Positions 20,033 through 29,864 of a DNA stretch of 64,000 bases are shown in pieces (positions within the stretch are counted from its first letter, which is position 1; each line of letters begins with the position of its first letter). The stretch covers positions 86,745-150,744 of the forward strand of contig CALIKS010000001.1 in the NCBI GenBank assembly GCA_938017985.1. Reading direction: 5' to 3'. The DNA comes from an uncultured archaeon (GTDB lineage Archaea; Thermoproteota; Nitrososphaeria_A; Caldarchaeales; Calditenuaceae). The notes below the pieces were generated by a model. The model searched no databases. It saw only the letters and a program-made list of their open reading frames with translations, and was not told the origin of the DNA. The position numbers and the translations under genes were made by a program.

Positions 20033-20432
20033 TAGTCAAGGCCTGAGCCTAGCCGTCGTATTTACGATAGTTGGAGGAGTATTGATCCTAATCAATAGTG
20101 TCTTTTCTCTGATTTTATCATTGACTACACCTACGTCTGCATGGTTACCTACCTGGGGCTGTCCTTGCGGAATGAACTGGAGATGGGGAGGACCGATGAT
20201 GCCTTGGCTCTTCACTGGTATGATGACTTATCTGCCCATCATTGGAGCTCTCTCCGGAGTTATGTTGATCATTAGTGGACTAATGATACACTCAAATACA
20301 AAAAATGCGGCTGTCTGGGGATCAATTGCCATCGTCTTCTCTATCTTAGGATTCCTCGGTGGCGGCGGATTTTTAATAGGCTCACTCGTCGGGCTGGTAG
20401 GCGGAATACTATTGTTGACACAGTATCAATAA
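20019..20432 (+). CDS. Multi-TM membrane protein with Cys/Met/Trp-rich loop
   Basis: Start at MKLNDSQG (14-nt overlap with upstream gene); 'WGCPCGMNWRWGGPMMPWLFTGMM'. Confidence 0.65.
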   Translation: MKLNDSQGLSLAVVFTIVGGVLILINSVFSLILSLTTPTSAWLPTWGCPCGMNWRWGGPMMPWLFTGMMTYLPIIGALSGVMLIISGLMIHSNTKNAAVWGSIAIVFSILGFLGGGGFLIGSLVGLVGGILLLTQYQ

Positions 20433-20613
20433 TTTAGAAAAATGACCTATTGAGTCATGACCGAGCCTATCAAAGTTACATACTTCTTGTAGAGGTGTCT
20501 CGTATAGTAATAGAGCTTCCTATTGCGTAGATATACTAACGCTCAAAATTCACGTTGTTATATAGCTTGGCATAGTCGTTCGCAAGTTCTTAAAGACATT
20601 CCGCAAAACGTTG

Positions 20614-21165
20614 TTATCCATGCTTGATGGCTACTAATGTGAGCCAGACCGATAGGAGGAGGGAGGCAATAGTCTCCTGGATGGCGACGCCCGTCCATGG
20701 CCAATCAATCATCCAGACCGCTAGGCTTGCAAGGAACGCGAGGACGGCATAGAGACCAGTCCCCAACGCCTTCATGATGAGCGTGCATATGCCATACACC
20801 AGTAGTGTCAATCCAAATAATGTGAAGAGTATGACTGAGACTGTTCCATGCGCCGTCCCAAAGTCCTCCGACAGGATGCCGACTAACACAAGATCTACAC
20901 CTGATATTAAGAGTAGAATAGACCAAGGAATGACGAGTCGATGGTGCCTCCCACGAATTATTAAGACCGACGTCAAGGCGGCAAGTATGCCTGAGATTAT
21001 TAAGCCTGTGTTAAAGATTAAAGCGTTCAGTCCCTGTCTTCCATAATTGCCGAGGTCGCTCAATGCGTTATTATAGAAGTTAAACCATGGAGAGATACCT
21101 ATTGCGGCTGCTATAAAGAAGTATGCTGACCAGGCCGCAGCTAGGCCCGTATATCTTGCCCTCAC
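20614..21165 (-). CDS. DUF998-like membrane protein
   Basis: 'ISPWFNFYNNALSDLGNYGRQGLNALIFNTGLIISG' is typical of DUF998. Confidence 0.75.
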   Translation of the reverse strand: MRARYTGLAAAWSAYFFIAAAIGISPWFNFYNNALSDLGNYGRQGLNALIFNTGLIISGILAALTSVLIIRGRHHRLVIPWSILLLISGVDLVLVGILSEDFGTAHGTVSVILFTLFGLTLLVYGICTLIMKALGTGLYAVLAFLASLAVWMIDWPWTGVAIQETIASLLLSVWLTLVAIKHG

Positions 21166-21203
21166 GTAGATGATATACGACCAACAGAGAAATAAGTATT
21201 AAC

Positions 21204-22751
21204 CTAGCCTAAAGGAAGAATACTTGGATTAGAGAGTAGAATCCAGATGAATAGGATGTCAAGTACGAGGATTACGGACCATATGACTAACGCAGCCTTT
21301 TCGGAGATCCTTGTCTGAGGCGCTTGATATTCTATGGGCCACTCCTCGTACTCTACGGGCTCCTCAGCCTCTGTGATCGAAGTAGCCGCGGCTATTCGCG
21401 GCTGACCTTCAGACTCCGCTACGAAGCCAATCACTCCACGCCCAGGATGCTCCGTCTTCTCCCACATGACCGGCTTAGCTATCTCCTGATAAATTGCCCT
21501 TAGACTTGCTAGAGGCATCATTACATAGGAGTAAAACAGCATCGGAAAAATTACATGCCACCAGGGCGTCTTGATTTTCTCGAACCAACCACCGAGAAGC
21601 CAAGTTGAGATGAAGACAGCGTTAAGGAATAATGGTAGAATCGCCCACGTCGGGAAGACGTCGCTGAGAAGTGGAGGTGTCAAACCGTACAGTTCTAATA
21701 TCCAGAGTCCAGTCAGAGTGAAGCACACCCAGTTCAATAAGACTACTAACGGGGCAGACAGCATGATTAGGATAGAAAAGACCCTAGCGAATCCTACTCT
21801 TCTCATAAAGCTTGGCCGCCAAAGTAGTGGAAGGTATTTCCAAAGGCTCTGAAGCCAGCCCCTAAACCACCGTGTCCTCTGCCTCAGCCATCTCTTAAAG
21901 GTCACAGGTGCCTCCTCCCAATGCCTAGCGTCTATTACTCCTATCCGCATTTTAGCAAGAGTCATCCGAATAGCTAACTCAGCATCCTCTGCCACATTCA
22001 ATGAGTCCCATCCACCTACCTGCACCGCCTTCGTCTTCCAGAAGTAGTTTCCTGTGCCTCCTAACGGCGTATAGAGTCCTAGCCGGGCCCTCCCATTCAA
22101 CCATATTCGGAACCAGCCAGCATACTCATACGCAAATACCTTCGCTATCCATGAATCTTCCTCATTATTTATTCTCAGAATTGCTTGCACGGCATCATAG
22201 CCGTGGTCTACTAGTGCGGCAACAGCCTTCGGAAAAACATCCGAGTCAGGTATGTCCTCCACGTCAACAACTCCTACAATCTCTCCAGTACATAGCGGCA
22301 AGGCATCGTTCAGGGCGCTCGGTTTTGTGGGGTAAAATTCTCTCCGTGCAAGCGCCTTCACATTGTAAGGATATTTTTGTTGCAAAGATGCGGCTATTCG
22401 TTCACCGAGTGGGTCATCAGTAACGATAACAACTTCTTTAAGACTCGAAGGATAAGCGACATGGTTTACAAGCACCTCCGTCGTCCTCGCCAGTATAGGC
22501 TCGTTCATAGCAGGGACGATTATAGAGATTTTAGGAGCCCTGCTGGGTGGTGTAGCGGGTTTAAAGACTGGACCGATGCCTTTAACAGTTAGTAATATGT
22601 GATACGTTCCCCACACAATATAGAAAATAGTGATAAAATATGCTAAGAATGTGAGTGTCGGTCGAGTGAATACAAATAAAAGCAATGAGGTAATCGATAG
22701 GAAAAGAATTGCGATGAATACTCTTTTGTTAAATTTATTTTTCAAAGACAA
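21204..22751 (-). CDS. Membrane glycosyltransferase family 2 (cellulose synthase-like)
   Basis: 'ISIIVPAMNEP', 'DVEDIPD', 'EDAELAIRM', 'RQRTRWFRGW' plus TM segments. Confidence 0.88.
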   Translation of the reverse strand: MSLKNKFNKRVFIAILFLSITSLLLFVFTRPTLTFLAYFITIFYIVWGTYHILLTVKGIGPVFKPATPPSRAPKISIIVPAMNEPILARTTEVLVNHVAYPSSLKEVVIVTDDPLGERIAASLQQKYPYNVKALARREFYPTKPSALNDALPLCTGEIVGVVDVEDIPDSDVFPKAVAALVDHGYDAVQAILRINNEEDSWIAKVFAYEYAGWFRIWLNGRARLGLYTPLGGTGNYFWKTKAVQVGGWDSLNVAEDAELAIRMTLAKMRIGVIDARHWEEAPVTFKRWLRQRTRWFRGWLQSLWKYLPLLWRPSFMRRVGFARVFSILIMLSAPLVVLLNWVCFTLTGLWILELYGLTPPLLSDVFPTWAILPLFLNAVFISTWLLGGWFEKIKTPWWHVIFPMLFYSYVMMPLASLRAIYQEIAKPVMWEKTEHPGRGVIGFVAESEGQPRIAAATSITEAEEPVEYEEWPIEYQAPQTRISEKAALVIWSVILVLDILFIWILLSNPSILPLG

Positions 22752-23721
22752 AAGAATGCACCAATTCTAAAAGAATTTCTTTAATGTCCTCAAATCTTCT
22801 TCCTTTAATGGGTACTAGAGTGAAGTATGCTGGGTTAAGCACCCTTCCAAACTCGAGCATTTTCTCCTCATCCAAGAGCACTATGAAGTGTATGCCTAAG
22901 TCCGCTGCTTTTACAACAACCTTCATAGCCTCTGTAACATCACCTCCCTCACTTAAGACTTCGATAGCAGCAACTTTACCGTCTAAATGAATAAGGATAT
23001 GAGCCAAATATAATGCCCCGCTCTTTCCCTTAACAATCTTTAGAACCTCAGTCTTTACGTTTAGACTCTGTTCCAATTCTGCCTTAATTTTCTGGATAAG
23101 CTCTAATATCGGGCGAGCTTTCTTGAGTTCACTACTTACACCGAAGATCGGGTATCTCTCTAAATTGATCTTATCAAGCGTCGTCGTGTGGTCTTTATCA
23201 CATCTAAGACTTATTAGGGGGTATTGGAATATTGCTCCGCATCTTTGGCATCGGAAGCCTAGGCCTGGTCGACCATAGTCTATTCCCACTCTCTTCAATG
23301 GTTTATTGCATTTTGGACATCGCTCTATCACTCCTTGACTATCTTTTATGAAGTCTTCAACACCACCCATGAAGCCGCATTCATAGTGTACCACTAAGTC
23401 TAGTTGGAGGAGGTCGCTTTGCCTGCAGTTTGGACAGAGGACTTCAAGCCTAAGAGAGGTAGAACGACATATTGAGCAAGAGGGGAAAGAGATGAATCCT
23501 TTTACATCGAGAAAGGCCTCTTTATAGCAACTAAGTATATTTTCAGCCGGAATATGAAATCCAGCCAAGACATAGTATACCCCAAAGCCTGGAACTAGGG
23601 TGGGAATGATCTCCGGTTCACCATCTTCCTTCAAAAGAAGGAACACTAAATCCTTCACGCTAGTGACGAACTGGCTCTCTGGAATTTCCTTAGCGACCCT
23701 TCTTTGAGAAGCACCATCCAT
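22735..23721 (-). CDS. Multi-zinc-ribbon protein, TackOD1-like, with C-terminal alpha/beta domain
   Basis: CSICRS...CPNCRQ...HYECGFMG...CPKCNKPL..VGIDYGRPGLGFRCQRCG. Confidence 0.55.
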   Translation of the reverse strand: MDGASQRRVAKEIPESQFVTSVKDLVFLLLKEDGEPEIIPTLVPGFGVYYVLAGFHIPAENILSCYKEAFLDVKGFISFPSCSICRSTSLRLEVLCPNCRQSDLLQLDLVVHYECGFMGGVEDFIKDSQGVIERCPKCNKPLKRVGIDYGRPGLGFRCQRCGAIFQYPLISLRCDKDHTTTLDKINLERYPIFGVSSELKKARPILELIQKIKAELEQSLNVKTEVLKIVKGKSGALYLAHILIHLDGKVAAIEVLSEGGDVTEAMKVVVKAADLGIHFIVLLDEEKMLEFGRVLNPAYFTLVPIKGRRFEDIKEILLELVHSFVFEK

Positions 23722-24109
23722 GATTATCTACACTATTCCTTCAAGGTCGATTAACTTGATTTTATTTAAACATTCTTGTGCAGGTGCTACCATAATTCCT
23801 CAATCTCTACCAACATCTAAACTATTTTCTCTATGTCTAGAAACACGCCTAAAATGAGACTGGCTCCCTGTATAAAAAACCTATAACGCAGGACAATTTC
23901 TCCAAACTTACAATGCCCTATTAAATTATGAAGGGTAATGTTCACCTCACCGCTACTTAATTAATAATCAAATATGCTGGTTTAAAAGGTCAAGGAAAAC
24001 GGATCTAATACTCAATAATCATTGAACAAAAAATTTACTTAAAATAACCGATTTAACTTTTCAATTAGTTTTCATTAATCATTTCCCTATAGACAATGTC
24101 TACTATTTA

Positions 24110-25285
24110 CTAAATTTGCTTCTGAGGATTTAGATATGTAAAGTAGAGCTTAAGTATGTTAGGGTCATTATTACCGAGTTTTTCTAATGTTCTAGCCTCT
24201 ACTTCGTTTACGAATTCATTTGTAAATCTTGATGGTATGGAGACTAAACTATCAATTAAGTCGAGGGCTAGGGGTAGACCTGTTCCTTCATTGAAAAAGA
24301 ATGGCTGGGAGACCCATCTCTCTATACACTCTTTATCTACACTCCTCGGATACTCAATCTCACAAACTGAAGTGCCGTCAAAAGCCTTTATCTGCGCCCT
24401 AGTCAAGTCATCAAGTGCTTTTTTAGGTAGTTCAAAAGTTTCAAATGGCGCTGAAACATTTTTCTCAGCTTTCTCAATTACTATCTCAAAGAGTTTGTAA
24501 CGCCGAATTAGTGATGATACGGTATTGTAAAAAATGACGTGTTTCTGGGTTCCTAAGAGGTCATCGTAATAAAAAATTGTTCTTTTAGGCATTGCGTAGG
24601 ATAGGATAAATTTGTCCAGTAAGGATGTAAAGACATTTTCGCTCTTATTCATTAATGCGTAGTATCCACCTATAGCTCTTGATGGGCTCCTCTTAATGAC
24701 CGCAATAGTTCTCTTACTTTTAATTAACTCCTCTGTCAAATCGAATGTTTCTTTTACTATATTCTTCAGCATCTCTTTATGTTCTGGTTCTCTGGTTCTT
24801 AATGCGTGAAATAAAAATCCATAAAAGCTCCCGTCAATCAGGACGAGGTCGGACTTGTCCAAAGCTTCCAAGGCTAATTTTCTCTCATTATAATTAACTA
24901 TCATTTCAAAAAAGTGTCTGCTCAAGTCTGGAGATAATGCTTGTTTCCTTTTGAATACGCCTGCCTTTAGAGACTCATTTATGTTTTCTAATCCCTTTAT
25001 TGTTTTTATCCCCACAGCGAATACACCATATCTGACCCCAAGTCTCTCACTTAGTTGTGGAGACCTAGAACCATCTATGGCTGAAACAGTGTATAACTCA
25101 TCACTATCTGGAAGTGCTTTTACGTATGGTTTGAGTAATTGTATCGCCTCCTTCAGAGCTTTTGATACCTCCTCTATTTTACTTGCGAGGTTTATTGATT
25201 CTTTCTCAGCTTCTTCAAAAAATCCTATCTGGAGATCATGTGGAAGCATCAGCCATTCTACATATTCTTCCATCAAGCTCTTCAC
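24110..25285 (-). CDS. nurA: NurA-domain nuclease
   Basis: 'TVSAIDGSRSPQLSERLGVRYGVFAVGI', 'LVLIDGSFYG'; 4-nt overlap with HerA gene. Confidence 0.8.
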   Translation of the reverse strand: MKSLMEEYVEWLMLPHDLQIGFFEEAEKESINLASKIEEVSKALKEAIQLLKPYVKALPDSDELYTVSAIDGSRSPQLSERLGVRYGVFAVGIKTIKGLENINESLKAGVFKRKQALSPDLSRHFFEMIVNYNERKLALEALDKSDLVLIDGSFYGFLFHALRTREPEHKEMLKNIVKETFDLTEELIKSKRTIAVIKRSPSRAIGGYYALMNKSENVFTSLLDKFILSYAMPKRTIFYYDDLLGTQKHVIFYNTVSSLIRRYKLFEIVIEKAEKNVSAPFETFELPKKALDDLTRAQIKAFDGTSVCEIEYPRSVDKECIERWVSQPFFFNEGTGLPLALDLIDSLVSIPSRFTNEFVNEVEARTLEKLGNNDPNILKLYFTYLNPQKQI

Positions 25286-26730
25286 CTCGGAGTGAAAGTC
25301 AAAAGTAAAGGCACGGGTGAAGGATTCATGATTCCCGCAAAATAAAATCTGCCTGGTTTTAGTTGTAAGAGTTGCTCAGGCCTAATGCCATATGGGCTCA
25401 GCCACTCAGAAGCCCCGCCCTCGCCCGTAGCATCTAATGGATGTATCCTACCTATGAAGTATGTATTCAAGTTTCTCCTAACGGCTGCGTTTATACCAAT
25501 CTCACCTTTAATGCCCTGCGATATTAGAGTTAAGTTGAACTTTCTTTTTCTTCCGAGGGCAGCCAAGTTTTTAATCATTTCGGACGTCTGGGCCTGGATT
25601 CCTTTGGGATCCCAGGGTGCATATTGAGGTGCCTCATCTATAATCATGGCTATCTTTACGTCCTGACCAGTATCCATTGTTCTATATATCTCAGCACTAA
25701 GTGATAAGAAGAATCCAAGCTTACTTTCTACCATTGCGCCACTCATGTCAATTACTAGAACATGTTCTTCACGCAGTTTTTTTATTATCTCTGAAATTGT
25801 TATTGTTCCCATTAATGGTATCAAGTCTTCAGGCTTAATCTTTCTGAATACTCTTCTACAGGCTCGCCTTGCATTCTCCTTCCAATCACTTCTCTGTATG
25901 CTTTCAATCATGGTTTCAATGTTTGCCTTTAAAGTTTTGTAGAGTTTGTTATAGTCTCCTCCGGCCTCGTTTACTCTTTCTCTCCATTTTTCAATAAACT
26001 CGTCAAATGCATCTCTAATAGTTGCATTATCTCCAAACTTATAACTCAAATCTTGAAGATACGCAAATATTGATTCTTCATCCAATGCGATTTCGGTTAT
26101 AGGAACCACGTTCTCCCTGAAGTAGGGTACATAGTCTGTCCCGCTCCAGTCTAGGATTAAGACGTCATATCCACATTTTTTGTAAAACTCCATCAATACG
26201 TATCTGGCAAGCCATGACTTACCGCTTCCCGTGCTTCCAAAAATGCCTACGTGGTAAGGTATGTAGTCCTTTAGTACAGGAACCAGCCAGCCCTCATGAC
26301 CTTCAAGATATGCATCAAGGTATTCAGGCTCCTTGATGTTTCTTGCCAATAATTCAAGTGGATTGTCGTTATCTTCAAATAAATATACAGGCGACCTCGG
26401 AGCAATGATTAATTTATTTGGCTCAAAACCATTTGTCCCCTTGACGCCGATGGGCATTACTCTAAATGAATAGACTTCTCTAGCTCCTGACGGTTGGCCT
26501 CCATGCTTCAAGTAGGCCACGTCTGGTCGGTATGCATTATGGCTTAGAAACTCGTTCTTTCCTAATCCCTCACGCAATACTCCCACTATCTCATTTACGG
26601 GATTTTCCTCTCCGCCATTCTTTATTAAAACTAATTCTTCTGCTTTAATTTCTCTCTCAATATCCTTCAGTAATATGACGCGAGCATATGTTTCAGTCGA
26701 GCCGTCACCTATCCTACCAATAAACTTCAA
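25282..26730 (-). CDS. herA: HerA-family DNA helicase/translocase
   Basis: Walker A GIFGSGKSW-type (GIFGSTGSGKSWLARYVL), 'VLILDWSGTDYV', 'IIDEAPQYAPW'. Confidence 0.85.
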   Translation of the reverse strand: MKFIGRIGDGSTETYARVILLKDIEREIKAEELVLIKNGGEENPVNEIVGVLREGLGKNEFLSHNAYRPDVAYLKHGGQPSGAREVYSFRVMPIGVKGTNGFEPNKLIIAPRSPVYLFEDNDNPLELLARNIKEPEYLDAYLEGHEGWLVPVLKDYIPYHVGIFGSTGSGKSWLARYVLMEFYKKCGYDVLILDWSGTDYVPYFRENVVPITEIALDEESIFAYLQDLSYKFGDNATIRDAFDEFIEKWRERVNEAGGDYNKLYKTLKANIETMIESIQRSDWKENARRACRRVFRKIKPEDLIPLMGTITISEIIKKLREEHVLVIDMSGAMVESKLGFFLSLSAEIYRTMDTGQDVKIAMIIDEAPQYAPWDPKGIQAQTSEMIKNLAALGRKRKFNLTLISQGIKGEIGINAAVRRNLNTYFIGRIHPLDATGEGGASEWLSPYGIRPEQLLQLKPGRFYFAGIMNPSPVPLLLTFTPR

Positions 26731-26778
26731 TTCCTTATAATGAAATAGTCTTGCCGAGATATAAGAATGTAAAGGTAC

Positions 26779-28485
26779 TTATTCATATAACCCTATGTTT
26801 CTGGCTCTTAAATCTACTAATCTTTTGAGCCAACTACTGAATTCCTCGGGATTAATCCCTGAATAGCTCTTACCTTTTGCATCTCGGATAGAGATTGTTT
26901 TCTCTTTTTCTTCTTTATCTCCGACTATAACTATGAATGAAACCCTTTCATTATGCGCTTGAAGAATCTTTTTACTAATTGTACCTTCTCCACTACTCAG
27001 CGAACACCTAATTCCTCGTGAAGAGAAAATTTCTCTAATATTTTCGGCATAATTAATTACTCGATCAGAGACAGTCAGTATTCTAACTTGCTCGGGTGAC
27101 AGCCAGACTGGCAGTCTACCATTGTAATGCTCTAATAAGAGGGCTATATAGCGGTCTAAGCTGCCTAGAAGTGCCCTATGAATCATCACAGGTCTCTTCT
27201 TAGACCCATCTGAGTCAACATATTCTAGCCCCAGCTTTTCAGGTATGAAAAAGTCAAGCTGTATAGTTGTGCACTGCCACTTCCTACCGAGTGAGTCCTC
27301 GACATCTATGTCTATCTTCGGTCCATAAAATGCTCCTTCACCTTCTTTTAGAATATAGTTTATTCCGAGCTCCTCTAATGAGTTTTTAAGCATCTCTGTC
27401 GCGTAATTCCAAAGCTCGAGAGAACCAATGAATTTTTCAGGCCTAGTTGATAAGTTGATAAATACGTTTCCACCGATTAGGTTTTGATGAATCATGATTG
27501 CCGCATTCATAATTTTTGTTACTTGCTCCTTTATCTGGTCTGGCCTACAAAAGACATGTCCATCGTCTTGCGTCAAAGACCTTACACGTAGTAGTCCCGT
27601 CAGTTCCCCTGACTGTTCATTCCTATAGACAGTGGCAAATTCTGAGTATGCTATTGGCAAATCTCTATAGCTTCTTGGCTTGCTCAAATAAATCAATGCA
27701 TGTCCCGGACAATTCATTGGCTTAACTACATATTCTTCATCCTCAATATTTAGTACAAACATTCTTTCCCGATAAGCCTCGTAATGACCAGTCCTATACC
27801 AAAGGTCCGACTTAAATAAATGCGGAGTCCAAACCTCCTGGAATCCAAGACTCTGGTTTATCTCTCTAATATATTTAATGAGCTCTTCTCTAATAATGGC
27901 TCCTTTTGGATGATAAAGCGGTAGTCCAGAGCCTGCTTCTGGATTTATTGAAAATATGTCTAGTTCCCTGCCTAAATGTACATGTGTTGGCTCCTTTACC
28001 TCCTCTTTCATTAATTGAATTGAGGAGCGAGCCCGAGTCTCCCTTTGAACATTTCTTTTAATAAGTCGTACATCAGACCTGAACTGCTCGGCCAATGGAT
28101 GTCCCTTAATTGATATTGTGAATTTTTTATTCCAACCAAATGGTGAACGATGTACATCTAGACCTGATTTTTTAGCGGTTGATTCCATTTGTTTTATGAG
28201 TTCAAAAGCCTTTTCTGGCCTAGCTAAACTGCTGCTCAAATGTGCATATGGATATATGAGAATTTTACTTATGCCTAAATTCTCAGTAAAAGTTTTAATT
28301 TCCTCAATCATTCTTAAAACCGTCTCTTCTGTATCATTTTCTTCAATCGAGGTGAAAAGAACTAAAACATCCTTAAGCATGGTCTTTTTTGGAGTTATTT
28401 CCTCAGCTAACGGTCCCTCCTTAGATATGGGCTCGTACTCAAAGTAATCAGCATGAAGCTGCAGGATTTTCATGCATATGTCCAT
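26779..28485 (-). CDS. thrS: Threonyl-tRNA synthetase (archaeal type)
   Basis: Archaeal editing domain N-terminus 'MKILQLHADYFEYEP', class II motifs 'MNCPGHALIY', 'RVRSLTQDDGHVFC'. Confidence 0.95.
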   Translation of the reverse strand: MDICMKILQLHADYFEYEPISKEGPLAEEITPKKTMLKDVLVLFTSIEENDTEETVLRMIEEIKTFTENLGISKILIYPYAHLSSSLARPEKAFELIKQMESTAKKSGLDVHRSPFGWNKKFTISIKGHPLAEQFRSDVRLIKRNVQRETRARSSIQLMKEEVKEPTHVHLGRELDIFSINPEAGSGLPLYHPKGAIIREELIKYIREINQSLGFQEVWTPHLFKSDLWYRTGHYEAYRERMFVLNIEDEEYVVKPMNCPGHALIYLSKPRSYRDLPIAYSEFATVYRNEQSGELTGLLRVRSLTQDDGHVFCRPDQIKEQVTKIMNAAIMIHQNLIGGNVFINLSTRPEKFIGSLELWNYATEMLKNSLEELGINYILKEGEGAFYGPKIDIDVEDSLGRKWQCTTIQLDFFIPEKLGLEYVDSDGSKKRPVMIHRALLGSLDRYIALLLEHYNGRLPVWLSPEQVRILTVSDRVINYAENIREIFSSRGIRCSLSSGEGTISKKILQAHNERVSFIVIVGDKEEKEKTISIRDAKGKSYSGINPEEFSSWLKRLVDLRARNIGLYE

Positions 28486-28571
28486 TCTTAAAAGTAGGAT
28501 ATTAGCCTTATCAAAGTAGTTAAGTTAAAACTAAGGTTTTATAGTAAAATTATGTATAATAGTGATGATTG

Positions 28572-29171
28572 ATGACAATTAAAAGATCATTGGAGAAAAA
28601 AGTTTTAATAAAAATTAGTCATCAGCTGGTCAAAATACTAGCTGAGCGAAAGATAGATCCCTTTCTTCTAACTTATAGTGCCTTTGGACTTACATTGTTT
28701 GCAGCATTGCTATATTCCTTATCGAAGGGTTCAGGGTTGTTTATAGCTATTGCGGGTTTTATATTGCTCTTATCTGGCTTTCTAGACGCACTAGACGGGG
28801 AACTAGCTAGAACCTTAAAAAAAGTATCTCGAAAGGGATCTTTTCTTGACTCTGTGCTTGATAAGTTAGGAGAAGTATTCATCGCGCTTGGAATCTTTAT
28901 TTCCAAAACCACTTCAGCTTTGTTAGTAATTCTTTTTATTACTTGTTCTCTGCTAGTTAGTTATGTAAGGGCGAAGTCTGAACAGCTCGGTGTAGAAGTT
29001 ATGGGAGTAGGAATAGCTGAGAGGGCCGAGAGAATAATCATCTTAGCAGTGACTTCATTCTTCTATCCAATCTGGAATTTCTCGCTTGAATATGGTTTAC
29101 TACTGATAACGCTACTTTCAGTAATCACTATAATTCAAAGAATATTATATGTTTATAAACAGCTATTATAA
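28572..29171 (+). CDS. CDP-alcohol phosphatidyltransferase (archaetidylinositol-phosphate synthase-like)
   Basis: 'DALDGELARTLKKVSRKGSFLDSVLDKLGE' DGxxAR...GxxxDxxxD motif. Confidence 0.85.
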   Translation: MTIKRSLEKKVLIKISHQLVKILAERKIDPFLLTYSAFGLTLFAALLYSLSKGSGLFIAIAGFILLLSGFLDALDGELARTLKKVSRKGSFLDSVLDKLGEVFIALGIFISKTTSALLVILFITCSLLVSYVRAKSEQLGVEVMGVGIAERAERIIILAVTSFFYPIWNFSLEYGLLLITLLSVITIIQRILYVYKQLL

Positions 29172-29236
29172 AACATCAAATCTCATCCCTAATCTCGGCT
29201 CAAATTTATATTATTCCAATGAGTAAAAGCTTATGA

Positions 29237-29794
29237 ATGAAGATATTCGATGCATGGGAAACTGATGGTTTAGTAATCAATGACCAAGGACTAAAGGCAT
29301 ATATCAATCTCAGACCAATAGTCATTCCACACTCAGGAGGAAGACATGAGCATAGAAGGTTTGGAAAGTCACAAGTAAATATTGTTGAACGTCTTGCCAA
29401 TATGTTTATGCGTCCCGGAAAGAATGGGGGGAAAAAGACAAAGGCTCTCCAAATAGTAAAGAATGCTCTCTACATAATTCACTTGAGAACCGGTGAGAAT
29501 CCATTACAAGTACTAATTAAGGCATTAGAGAATTGTGCGCCTAGAGAAGACGTCACGCGGGTGACTTATGGAGGTATTACCTACTTCAAGGCAGTTGATA
29601 TTTCACCTCAGAGAAGGCTCGACTTGGCATTAAGATGGCTAGCAGAGGCTGCCAGAGAAAATTCATTTAGAAATCCAATAACCACGGAAGAAGCGCTGGC
29701 TAATGAAATAATATTGGCAGCAACGGGAGATGTTAGAAGCTATGCATTGAAGAAAAAGATCGAGCAAGAAAGAGTAGCTTTAGCCTCTCGGTAA
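29237..29794 (+). CDS. rps7: 30S ribosomal protein S7
   Basis: 'GKKTKALQIVKNALYIIHLRTGENPLQVLIKALENCAPREDVTRVTYGGI', 'ALRWLAEAAR'. Confidence 0.96.
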   Translation: MKIFDAWETDGLVINDQGLKAYINLRPIVIPHSGGRHEHRRFGKSQVNIVERLANMFMRPGKNGGKKTKALQIVKNALYIIHLRTGENPLQVLIKALENCAPREDVTRVTYGGITYFKAVDISPQRRLDLALRWLAEAARENSFRNPITTEEALANEIILAATGDVRSYALKKKIEQERVALASR

Positions 29795-29818
29795 GAAGAA
29801 ATCGACGACCTTGATAAA

Positions 29819-29834
29819 TTAATATATTTATATA
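29819..29834 (+). promoter_or_regulatory. TATA-box-like promoter element for EF-1alpha
   Basis: AATATATTTATATAGGACC ~30 nt before ATG 29865. Confidence 0.55.
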
Positions 29835-29864
29835 GGACCAGACAATTTTAGAATTGAGTTTGAA

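Noticed and set aside
22001-22592. Plus-strand ORFs opposite the glycosyltransferase
   Set aside because: Antisense ORFs overlapping a confident CDS.
23722-24109. 388-nt intergenic region examined for ncRNA or CRISPR-like repeats
   Set aside because: No regular repeats, tRNA-like folding or clear C/D box pairs seen by eye.
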